DNA from: Actinernus sp. WN-2022
Lineage: Eukaryota > Cnidaria > Anthozoa > Actiniaria > Actinernidae
Reading direction: 5' to 3'
Assembly: GCA_030867875.1 (NCBI GenBank)
Contig: JAOWCC010000026.1
Span: 1-64,000, forward strand
Length of the DNA: 64,000 bases
The position numbers and the translations under genes are program-made. The notes beneath the pieces were generated by a model. It was given only the letters and a program-made list of their open reading frames with translations. It was not told where the DNA came from and searched no databases. Positions 43,461 through 53,361 of this stretch are shown in pieces; position 1 is the stretch's first letter, and each line of letters begins with the position of its first letter.

Positions 43461-43532
43461 AGAACACGTAGCTTGCCAAGACCCGCAAAAGAGTTTCCAT
43501 GAAGGTTGTAAATTAAATTTCGTCCAAGATCC
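43461..43532 (-). CDS. LGR-type GPCR, leucine-rich-repeat exon (most upstream seen)
   Basis: A 72-bp exon: acceptor TTCTTTTGTAG right of 43532 and donor GTGAGTACTG left of 43461 on the minus strand. It reads DLGRNLIYNLHGNSF, then GLGKLRVL, one LRR in the same phase. Earlier exons (more LRRs, the start, perhaps an LDLa module) were not found to its right within the window and may lie beyond it. Confidence 0.75.
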
Positions 43533-43773
43533 CTACAAAAGAAATGAGCGATGTAAATAACCCTGAGGGTCTCAAACTCATTCATAATTCAAGAGCTTTT
43601 TAGTGAATCAGAGGACTGCATTTGGTCAGGTTGACGAGCTTGGAAACCCAACTGATTTTCATCCCTTGTGATCAATATTTCTTAATCATCATATACACGA
43701 ACCACTAAGTAATTGCATACCGATAATCAACAAGTGAGGAGCGAAAGAGTAAAGAACGACTTAGAAAGAAAAG
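43533..43773. other. Intron or upstream stretch without recognised feature
   Basis: No exon that I can support. Confidence 0.4.
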
Positions 43774-43850
43774 GTTGCCTCCCCTGAAGTTCAAACCTCG
43801 ACCCTTCCGACTGCTTGTACCGACTCTTGACCACTACACTACTGAGTATG
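43774..43850 (-). mobile_element. tRNA-derived SINE head, minus strand
   Basis: Read on the minus strand, GTAGTGTAGTGGTCAAGAG resembles a tRNA A-box region, and GAGGTTTGAACTTC about 40 bases later resembles the B box and T loop. The arms do not form a proper cloverleaf. It is best read as the head of an old SINE; the body is not clear. Confidence 0.5.
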
Positions 43851-44826
43851 CTAGTTGGAATCAGTGCCAGCAAAAAAGAATAATAAGCCATCCATGGAAT
43901 AATTATTTACAACAGTCAAACGGTAAACAGTACTTGCTAATGATGTTTGAAAAGAAGCGTATGTAAATTTTCGGTTTAGCCATTCTCATGAGAAGTCATT
44001 TCAAACACTCATTGTCTCGGGTTTCAATTGTTTTCTCAATATTTGGAATCCCTGCTGAAACACAATAATTCGTGTTTGAAATAGTACCCTCTCACCATAA
44101 CAAGCCTCATAATAGAGTTTAACGCTCATTGACATATTCCGTTGCTATATGCAACACCGTTGCTATGCTCGTGGGAGCAAATACAATTTAGACTTCCGGT
44201 GTTACGTATGTCTACCAGGCCTACCAGCCATCTGATAGTTTAAATACTTTTAGTTTTAATGTTTGTAAATTTTATTCGTGGTTTACCTGAAAGGTTTTCA
44301 TGAATAAACTAATGCAAGCCATGGCAGGTGCGTATGTCGCTGGAAAACGAAAAGCTTCGTTTATCTTGTAAAAGAAATACTTGGCAAGAAGCTCAATCAG
44401 ATAATTTTGAGGGAGACAAATTTGCACGTTCAATCGAAAAGTTTATTACACTTCCAATACTTTTTTGAGCCTTTGAGAGAATTATAAATTATTTTAAGAT
44501 TATTTTTACCAGACTTACATGTAAATTGTTTTTTGAAGATGATTTTGTCTTTTAAGAAGAATTGTGATTCTGCCGTCTCCAGGAAGCCATATAACTATTT
44601 TCATAAGAATTATAAGTGCCTGGCATGGGATGCTAATTGCCATATAAAGCAAATTGCAGCCATGATGTTTCTAGCAGTAGCTAAGGTAGAGTAATGTTAT
44701 GCACCATATGTATGTTAGCCTAATCTGGGATTTAAGCAAATGTCAAATTAAAGCGAGCATTCTTTATTTGAGACAATATACGAATACTAGACCAGTGATA
44801 ATATACATGTACTGAATATGAATCAT
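43851..44826. other. Gene-free stretch
   Basis: No supported gene or exon. Confidence 0.35.
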
Positions 44827-45289
44827 ACAACGAAACAAGCATGACATTATTAAGTATTTTTTTAAAAGTCGTTTGAAGGTCTCCAATTCGGACTGGACGG
44901 CATTTAAAAGACCATTTTCTCAGGTATGCGCACGTAATATTGGCCCGCCAAATCGCTTTTTGAACAACAGCCGCCAATTTTTTGAACAAGAGCCGATAAT
45001 TTGAATAACAAAGGCTGACGCATCAGAACGAGTATAACAAAAGCTAACAAAACTCACGGCCCGCCAAGAAATACTTCATGTAGGCAGCTTGGATTTAGTA
45101 TTGGTTGAAATAATAGGGAGGGTTATATGAAACCACAACGTGATTGCCCACGTGAAGTATTTACCGGCCCGCGTAAATATGCGTGCGCATACTTGAGAAA
45201 ATGGTCTTTTAAATGCCGTCCAGTCCGAATTGGAGACCTTCAAACGACTTTTAAAAAAATACTTAATAATGTCATGCTTGTTTCGTTGT
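44827..45289. mobile_element. 463-bp fold-back element
   Basis: The outer arms of about 115 bases are near-perfect inverted copies: ACAACGAAACAAGCATGAC at the left end and its complement at the right end, with GGACTGGACGGCATTTAAAA and its complement inside. Open frames seen in each arm are translations of the same repeat and not genes. The ends show no clear target duplication. Confidence 0.85.
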
Positions 45290-45559
45290 TGTGGGATAAA
45301 GAACAAAATGATTTTAAAACTTAATGCGTTAAGAGTTTCGATGTTTTAGGCTTGTAGGTTTTACTTGCGTATATACATATAGTTGCTTTGTTTGACTTAA
45401 GTAATCAAAAGTCCATTGTTATGCAAAGACTAAATGTTAACAATTATGCGCTTGTTCTCGTGGGAGTACGTGTTTACAACCTGGCGTGAAATTTGGTGAC
45501 AACATAATTTGGCGCTGTAGTTGTCGTCACGGGCATGCGTCACGGACTGGCTTCGTCAA

Positions 45560-45717
45560 TGTAGTATACTCTCAAACTAAATACGGATTTAACCAGATAC
45601 AGATTGAACTCAACGCTATGCTTTCCACTCCACATTTATTCTCTGCCTCGTACGCATGTGCGAGAACATGATACATGGTGGGAGATAGGGTAGACAATAG
45701 ACATAACAAATACTACA
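45560..45717 (-). mobile_element. LTR (158 bp) of an LTR retrotransposon
   Basis: On the minus strand the segment starts TGTAGTATTTG and ends AGTATACTACA, so TG...CA with a 7-bp terminal inverted repeat (TGTAGTA/TACTACA). The sequence just before it, AAGAAGGGAGGAA, is a polypurine tract. This is the 3' LTR of a minus-strand element. An AATAAA is present inside. Confidence 0.75.
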
Positions 45718-46160
45718 TTCCTCCCTTCTTCGAAACACAAGTTAAGTAAGAAAATAAACAACCTAACTTAATACTGTGTAAGGTATTAAATAACATCATA
45801 TCTGAAACAGTCCCAACAAACAACAAATGTTATCTCTGTTTCACATCTCTGAATCAGTTCAAGTTCCTAAATCAACTCATCCTTTAAATGACTTATTGTG
45901 GAAACAGCTGAAGGTGTCCAAGCACATAATTATCCAATCTAGATGGTAGTCTCTTGACTCTAGCTGGACCCACGTATGTATGATCACCCTGCCCTGCAGT
46001 GGAATCCACATTTGGCTGATATGTCGTCAGGTTATCTTGATCAAATATAACTGGACTTTGTCTACTCCAGACCACCACACTTTGCTTCTCAGCCTCTGTT
46101 TCATTGATACTATTCGAGTATGACCCTCTTGGGATAACTAACTGTGCCACACTCACAGGT
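45718..46160 (-). pseudogene. 3' end of LTR-retrotransposon pol
   Basis: A minus-strand open frame (46156-45893, 87 codons) ends in VGPARVKRLPSRLDNYVLG, a phrase like the R-x-x-R-x-x-x-P-x-x-x-x-D-Y ends of LTR-retrotransposon Pol proteins. About 175 bases of noncoding sequence and a polypurine tract then lead into the LTR at 45717. The rest of the element is missing; it was cut by, or lies against, the plus-strand retrotransposon that begins near 46200. Confidence 0.6.
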
Positions 46161-46207
46161 CACAGGTCAGTGTTCTTACTATATTTGTTCTTTCTGCTAC
46201 TAGTATT

Positions 46208-49200
46208 ATGGCTCCTATTGAATGCCCGCAATGCTATAAGGTAGTAAGAGAAAATAGCAAAGCTATTGAGTGTGACTCTTGTTTAAACTGGCATCAATCC
46301 AAATGTAGCAAATTAATAACTAAAGAGTTCAATTATTACTGCTTAACAGGAGATCTCTGGCTTTGTTTGGCCTGCAGAAATGATATATTTCCATTTAATT
46401 CCCTTTCTAATTCTGATTTGATTAAGATAACATTTAATTCCAATACCAGTTGTTATTGTTCAAAACAAATTTCTCAATTTAGCTCATCACATTTTTACAT
46501 AATATCCTCTATCTCAAATATACCACATTTAAAAGATTTTGATGTTGATGCACAGATGCCATATAATTTAAACTTTGACTACTATTCTCCACATGATTCT
46601 CGTAGCAATTTGGAAATTTCATCTTTAAAAAAATCATTTTCTGCTCTGCATTGTAATATTGGCAGCCTACAAGCTAACTTTGATAACTTAATAAATTTGC
46701 TTCATAGCCTAGATTTCAATTTCTCAATTATTGGCTTATCAGAAATTAAGTTTCAAAAAGGAAGGGATGTCTTGTCCAATGTTGCAATACCTAACTACAC
46801 CTTCATATCACAACCCAGCAACACTATTGATGGGGGTGTTGGATTTTACGTAAGCAGTTACTTGAAGTATTCAGAAAGAAATGATTTGAGTCAATGCATT
46901 GATTATTATGAGTCTATTTGGATTGAAATTGAAAATTATAATGGGAAGAATTTTATTTGTGCTGTCTTTTATAGACATCCAAGTAGTAACCCGGAACCTT
47001 TTCTAAAAGATTTTTACATGGTACTTGATAAAGTAAGTAAAGAGAAGAAATATTTTACAATAATGGGTGATTTTAATATCAATCTTCTAAATTATGAATC
47101 TCATCATCTTACTGAAGAATATATTAATACATTGAATTCTTATTCATTCCAGCCCTTCATCACTCACCCCACAAGAATAACTCATCATTCAGCCACATTA
47201 ATTGATAAAAAAAATTCAATTTTCTTGAAAACTATATAAGTGGTAATATAATATATGACCTCTCTGATCATCTTCCTAATTTTGCTATATTTGATAAAAA
47301 TTTCCAGCCCAAAGAGAATTTACAAACGTGACTATTGAAATTATAATGAATCAGCCTTTATTGAGGAATTTAATAAAGTAAACTGGGTCGACCAACGTCC
47401 TGTTGACAGCAGTATTGATGATCTTTATGAGTCATTCTACTCAAAAGTATCAGAAATTGTAGATAAGCATATTCCATTAAAGCAACAATCTCGCAGAGCC
47501 ACTAAACTCTGTTCAAAACCTTGGACAACTCCTGCCTTATTAGTATCAATAAAAAAGAAAAATAATCATTACAAAAGTATATAGCTTCTAAACAAACCTA
47601 TTACTTTACAAACATTTTAATATATAGAAATCACCTAAAATCCTTAATTTCTCTTAGCAAGAAAACATATTATAATTATTATTTCAGTAAACATTCCAAG
47701 GATATCAAAAATATCAGGAAAGGTATAAAACAAATTGTCTCAACCAGGTCAAAAACATTGCACTTTCCATCTAAAATTATACTCCAGAATCAAAATGAAT
47801 TAACCGACCCTTTAGCCATAGCTAATTATTTCATTGATTATTTTGCTAACGTAGGAAAAAAATATTGCTAATGTTATTCCACAAACAAATAGATCACCAC
47901 TTGATTATATTAAAAGTTCCATGTCTAAAATATCTAACAGTTTTTTCCTGTCTCCCTGTACTTCTGATGAAATTCAAAGTTAAATTATAAATCTCTCTAA
48001 AACTAAAGCTACTGGTCCTTTCAGTATACCTGTCTCAATTGTTAAAACTTTAAAATCAGTAATATCAAAACCATTAGAAATAATTTACAATGCCTCTTTA
48101 TCATCAGGTATGGTCCCTGAAAAAAAAAAAGTTGCACGTGTAATTCCAGTTTATAAAGCAGGCTCTAAAATGCTAAGATCGAACTATCGGCCTATATCAT
48201 TACTTCCTATATTTAATATAATTAAGGAAAAACTGGTATACAAACGTCTACTTGCTTTTCTTGACAAATGCCATTTGTTATGTGATTCTTAGTTTGGGTT
48301 TCGTCCTAAACACCCAACAATTCATGCCATTTTACTAATACTTGATAAAATAAACAATCCAATCGAAAACAACTTTTATTCTTGTGGAATTTTTCTAGAT
48401 TTTAGTAAAGCCTTTGATACTGTCGATCACCAAATTCTTCTTAAAAAGCATGAATGTTATGGAATTAGAGGACTTCCAAATGCTTGGTTCTCATCATATT
48501 TATCAAATAGAAAACAATTTGTATCAGTTGGTAATTCTATTTCAGGATACAAAGCAATTAATTGTGGGGTCCCTCAATGGATCAGTTCTCGGTCCAATAT
48601 TATTTCTTATATATATCAATGATTTCATAACTTGTTCTAAATCTGGTGATTTCCACTTGTTTGCAGATGATTCACAAAAAAAAAATTCCAATAAAGATCT
48701 TAATTCTATAAAAATTACAGCCAATAACACTCTTAACAAAGTCAGCGAGTGGCTTAATACAAACCGATTATCTCTGAATGTATATAAATCAAATTTTGTG
48801 ATATTCCATCCCGTACAAAAGAAAGCTTTTCCCAATTGAGTTGTCTATTAATCAAAAATGCCTAAAACAAAAACCGAGTGTTAGATACTTAGGTGTGCTA
48901 ATTGATTATAATCTATCCTGGAAATATCAAACTCAGGAAATACTAAAAAAAGTCTCTAGAGGTATAGGAATCCTCTCCAAGATAAGACACTATGTGAATT
49001 TGTCCTGATCAAACTTTATTATACGATAGTATATCCCTTCCTTACATATGGTCTACTTGCATGGGGAAACACTTACCCAACATCACTACAAAATATATAT
49101 ATTATTCAAAAGAAATCCATTCGTATTATATTTTCAAAGTTTGATGCACACACAAGCCCCCTTTTCAAGAAATTAAATATTTTAAAGCTAGCAGATCTGA

Positions 49201-49855
49201 TATTATTGCTTTCAGTTATATTTATGTTTGATTTCCATAATAATAATATTCCAACTTCTTTCTCGGAATTCTTCACTCCAGTCAATAGAATTCATGAGCA
49301 TAATACTAGATTAGCTTCAAAATCAACATATTTTATACCAACTGTTCGAACAAACTACGGTAAATTCAGTTTAAGATATAAAGGTGCTGTAATCTGGAAC
49401 TCACTTTCCGAAGAAAGTAGGACAATTCAGTCAAGGAAACTCTTCAAATCTAGACTCCAAAAACAGCTCATAGAGAACTACTAATTTCATTTTGTTTTCT
49501 TATATCCATCTTCCCTTCTAAATCTTGTATTTGCATCTCCCTACCTCCCTCCCCAAGTTATCTGTGTGTAGTTTCGTCGTCATTTAGTGTTTAGTGTTAT
49601 TGATATCGAGTGTGATAATATACAATTGTGTTGTATGTTATATATATATATATGTTTTCTTTCCTTTTTTCGTTATTAGTTTGACCCATATTATACTGTC
49701 TATAAAAATATATTTCCGGATACCAGACTCGATTAGTTTTTGTCTTCTAAGCTACTTCTGGTATCCCAATACTCTACCTATGGCAATTACATTTATTACA
49801 CTCCATCTAAATACGAGACAGAGTATGAATAAAGACTTATTGTTGTTGTTGTTGC
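46208..49855 (+). mobile_element. CR1-like non-LTR retrotransposon with PHD finger, endonuclease and reverse transcriptase (decayed)
   Basis: ORF2 starts at ATG 46208 with a PHD-type zinc finger: CPQC, CDSC, HQSKC and CLAC in order within the first 60 codons. The endonuclease follows (LHCNIGSLQANFDNL, FSIIGLSEIKF, TIMGDFNINLL). The frame breaks near 47239 within the endonuclease. The reverse transcriptase begins about 48000, with NYRPISLLP (48180), an in-frame stop at 48290, motif A IFLDFSKAFDTVDH (about 48390-48430), a one-base shift in the GVPQ/GSVLGPILF motif near 48575, and FADDSQ (about 48660) in place of FADDT. The C-terminal domain ends at 49484 (RKLFKSRLQKQLIENY). The 3' UTR ends in (TTG)n at 49840-49855. 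It has several disabling lesions but is nearly complete for ORF2. Confidence 0.88.
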
Positions 49856-51250
49856 GGTCAGTGGAGCAAGATGGCGGTTTTTTTTTCAGAGCTCCTGCTT
49901 TGAAATCGTTTTTGTCCTTCCTTTTTCATTCAGCTTAGTATTTCCTTGTCTTCTAATGTTTTGTGTCGTCCCTCTATCATGGCCAAGAGTAATTTAGCCA
50001 TCGAGAGAATAGAAGAGCTTCTGGATCGAAAGCTTCAGCCCGTGAGAAACAAGATTGACAAGCTCCAGCCACTGATGAACAAGATCGATGAATTAAACGA
50101 CACTTTTCTAAGCAACAAATACGACGGGCTGCTTATGAACGTCAAAAGATTAGAAGGGGAGACGAAAGAGTCTGCAAAAGAATCTGCAAGATTGCAAGCT
50201 GAAGAACTCAAGACATCAAATGAACTAATCAACCTCAAGGATGAAAATAACAACTTGGAACAGTACTCGCGCCGAGACAGTCTAGAGATTCGAGGAATCC
50301 CTTACCAGAGCGGAGAAATTACGAACGATATTGTCATGAATCTTGGAAGACTGATTGGAGTAGAGTTGAAAGAGGATGACATTTATATAAGCCATCGCCA
50401 ATCTGGTACAAGGCCATTGTCAATCCGCGAGCAAGACAGCCGGGATCCTGCTATCATAGTAAAATTCGTCAGCCGAGATACAAGAGACATATTCTATAAA
50501 GCCAAAAGGGAGCATCGAGACAAAACCAATAATGGATTCATAAGAATCGCCGAACAAAATATCTTAATCTCAGAAATCTTAACACAGAAGAACAAAGCGT
50601 TATTTAAAACCTACCTTAAAGCCAAATATGACCTGAATTTCAAGTTTAACTGGACATCTGCTGGGAAGATCCTGCTTCGTAAAGATAATAGTAGTTCTGC
50701 AAGACCTATCCAGTAATAAGGATCTGAAGAGGCTGATTGAAATTGAAACCTCCATTGTCCCAGATGAAGATGGTCGGTGAAGCCCAAACAGTCACAAATT
50801 ACCTTAACCCGAAACCATCACTTGGGTCTAAACTCAAGGAGGGTTGTCCAATACTCTGCCAAATTTATGCATAGCATTGTATTATATATAACAAACAATA
50901 GCTTAACAATACAATACAATAGTAGAACGAAGCAATATAATAAAATACAAAACAATAATATGCATAAATTTGTAAGAGTATTGGACAAGTATGAACTCAA
51001 GCCTTCAATGCCTCTAACGGAGCTGATGAGTGAACCGTCAGATGTAAATTGCTCTTATTCCAACCCATTACTTGATCTAAATTATGGACATATTAAAGCA
51101 ATAGTATGATAATTGTTAACTTTACACTAAATGCTCATGACGAAACGTCCTAAATGTAGAAAAATAGTTATTGAGCACTGCAAAGCAATCCAGTGTGATC
51201 ACTGACATAACTGGTATCTCTTAAAATGTTCACAATTGTCTATTAAGAGC
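49856..51250 (+). mobile_element. 5' part of a second, related CR1-like element in tandem
   Basis: Directly after the (GTT)n tail of the previous copy a new 5' UTR begins (GCGGTCAGTGGAGCAAGATG). It is followed by ORF1 (49979-50716), a spacer, and then at about 51130-51250 the start of an ORF2 with the same type of zinc finger (KCRKIVIEHCKAIQCDHC, stopped by a TGA). The matching finger is at 46208 in the first copy, so both belong to one family. The second copy ends abruptly near 51250, so it is 3'-truncated, which is unusual for this class. Confidence 0.72.
49979..50716 (+). CDS. Retrotransposon ORF1 protein (coiled coil plus L1-ORF1-like domain)
   Basis: I chose ATG 49979 (MAKSNLAIERIEELLDRK); the frame is open 11 codons further upstream. 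Residues 1-100 are a long Leu/Lys/Glu-rich coiled coil. They are followed by NLEQYSRRDSLEIRGIP, a phrase typical of the RNA-binding domain of ORF1 proteins of L1- and CR1-type elements. Then come AIIVKFVSRDTRDIF and RIAEQNILISEILTQKNKAL, where the family usually has an RRM-like fold and a basic C-terminal domain. Such proteins bind and chaperone the element RNA. The frame is intact at 245 residues. A matching ORF2 begins about 420 bp downstream but is broken. Confidence 0.8.
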   Translation: MAKSNLAIERIEELLDRKLQPVRNKIDKLQPLMNKIDELNDTFLSNKYDGLLMNVKRLEGETKESAKESARLQAEELKTSNELINLKDENNNLEQYSRRDSLEIRGIPYQSGEITNDIVMNLGRLIGVELKEDDIYISHRQSGTRPLSIREQDSRDPAIIVKFVSRDTRDIFYKAKREHRDKTNNGFIRIAEQNILISEILTQKNKALFKTYLKAKYDLNFKFNWTSAGKILLRKDNSSSARPIQ

Positions 51251-53361
51251 GAATGCCTGTAAATATCGAGTAAAATCGAGATTTCGTGGCCAAACTTTAA
51301 AAAAAAATTCGCTCATGTTAGGTCTACAGATAGGTATTACCAAGTAAATAAACGTGCTGGAGTTCGTTTTTCGAAAAACCGCCCGAATTTTTAGAAAATC
51401 GAGAAAATCGATTTGGGCTGACGGCAGCCTCAAAACAGCCAAATTCCAAGGTGAAATTAGCAGGTCTCAAAACTTCTCTCGTATGCAAAATTGAAGCAAC
51501 CTTCCAAAAATATGTCCCGATATCTTGATTTAGGAAGGGTTTGACATCTCATTTGGGCTGAAATTTTGATCTTGGCAATAATTTGAGAGGCGAGCAATCA
51601 CAATTTAGGACTCCTATTTTTTCAACCGACAGAAATATTGATTCCGCGATGGAAACTTTATCCATGTGCCTCACCTTCGATTTTTCTAAAAAGCTGGCCA
51701 TGAAGTGTTTACACATTGAGCTAACACGTATGTAAAATCTGGAATTGGTAATTTACTTTGCTCTTCATACGAAACCCTTGAATTTGGAGAATTCTTGAAT
51801 AAAATTCGAGACAATTGCATAATTAAGTCTTTGTTATTGTCCGACTGTTTGAAGTTTCCGAGCACAAAGCTAACTTAGGACGTGAATATCGAACTTAAAT
51901 CGAAACATGAGAATTGGAAAACAACTTACCTCAAGGGCATGGCATTTGCAAACTTCTACTTCGTTTTTTTCTTGATTTTAAAGACGGGTATAATAAAGTG
52001 GTTCTGAAAGTGATTGACAACACGGAAGGCCAATTAACAGTTCATTCCGAAACTTCACGTATTCCAACTGACTGTGCATATTCTTTGACCGATTTTGACC
52101 ATTACTAAATACTTTTGGCCTTTTGAAGGTTATTCAAAAACTTTTGCCTCTAACAGAAACAGTAATTTTAAAGATAAACTGAACAGTAGCAGTCGACAGG
52201 CATTGTCACGAAAGTCGGCTCAGTGTTGTGTGACTGAGCCAAAACCCGGAGGCAGTGGTGCCCCCGGGTGACCGAGCTATTTTTGTAAATATACCCTTTC
52301 TTATTTTTCCTTTTTTTAAGGTCATGAAAAGAACTTTCTAAATGATGTTTTGTCTATGCTTCCAATATATAGTTAAACGCTATAGCAACATATATACCGT
52401 GTTTTAAACCCCGGTCTAACGTCGCCTTTTTATTCTACCAGGAGCTAAAACTGAGCGATTTAAAAGATGCTTCCGTTAATAGATGTTTATAAATTTAATT
52501 AACAAGTAGTTCAGATGCTAGTTAAATGATTTCGTGTTAGTTTTATCATTATTTTTGTATTGAATGTAAACTTTTTGAACAGAGACTATTATTATTCCTT
52601 AGTGCATGCTAAAGTGGAACGTATTTCATTTCCAAACCAAGAGGCCATCAAACCCTTAGTACTCTCAAAGAAAAGCATCTTCCAGTTTCCCTACTTTTGC
52701 ATCAAATGATCATGAACGTTCCGGCTTTACATGCTAATTATACTTTTCAGATAACTGATGTGCAGTGAATCACTAATCGATGCAGCTACATGGGCTTTCA
52801 ATTCTGAATAAAATAAAATATGTTTGATCAATACTTCATATGCGAAAGTGAAATTCTAGCTCTTTTGCAGACTTCATGATCATACGGGAAAAATATTTTA
52901 GCTGCGTTTGGCTGTGAAGTGTTTAATTTGGTTGTTTGTTGGGCAAACGTAGTCGAACTACCATAAGATAAAATAGAACGTGTTTCACATTGGTAGTAAA
53001 CTTAAACTTAGGCTCCAGGGATTGAGATCAATTTAGTGAATACTTCAGCCTCGTTTAGGGAAATAAAATAAACCTAGCTAGTGCGCGGTGAAGAAAGTAA
53101 AGTTAAGTATAAAGTGAGTTCCTTGAAGTCTTAGCAGCGTTTCGGGCGACTGGACCCAGTAGCAAACGCATGGAATAAATTAGTACAATTAAAACAGAAA
53201 ATAACATTTTTTTCTTCAACTGATGGGCCCATATGACCTGACCAGGATTTACTCGTACATATTTCATTCCTACCTGAATTTTTGGATTACCCATAATTCA
53301 ATCGATATAAGTATATAATTTTCAGGGGGAGGCCGAATTTTTGCACGCGGCTGTATATATA
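51251..53361. other. Gene-free stretch between retrotransposon and satellite
   Basis: I see no supported gene, exon or RNA. Around 52210-52270 there is a short inverted repeat (GGCTCAGT/ACTGAGCC) beside CCCGGAGG and CCCCCGGG phrases. Confidence 0.4.

Noticed and set aside
44732..45324. Two similar small proteins on opposite strands
   Set aside because: Both are translations of the two arms of one fold-back element.
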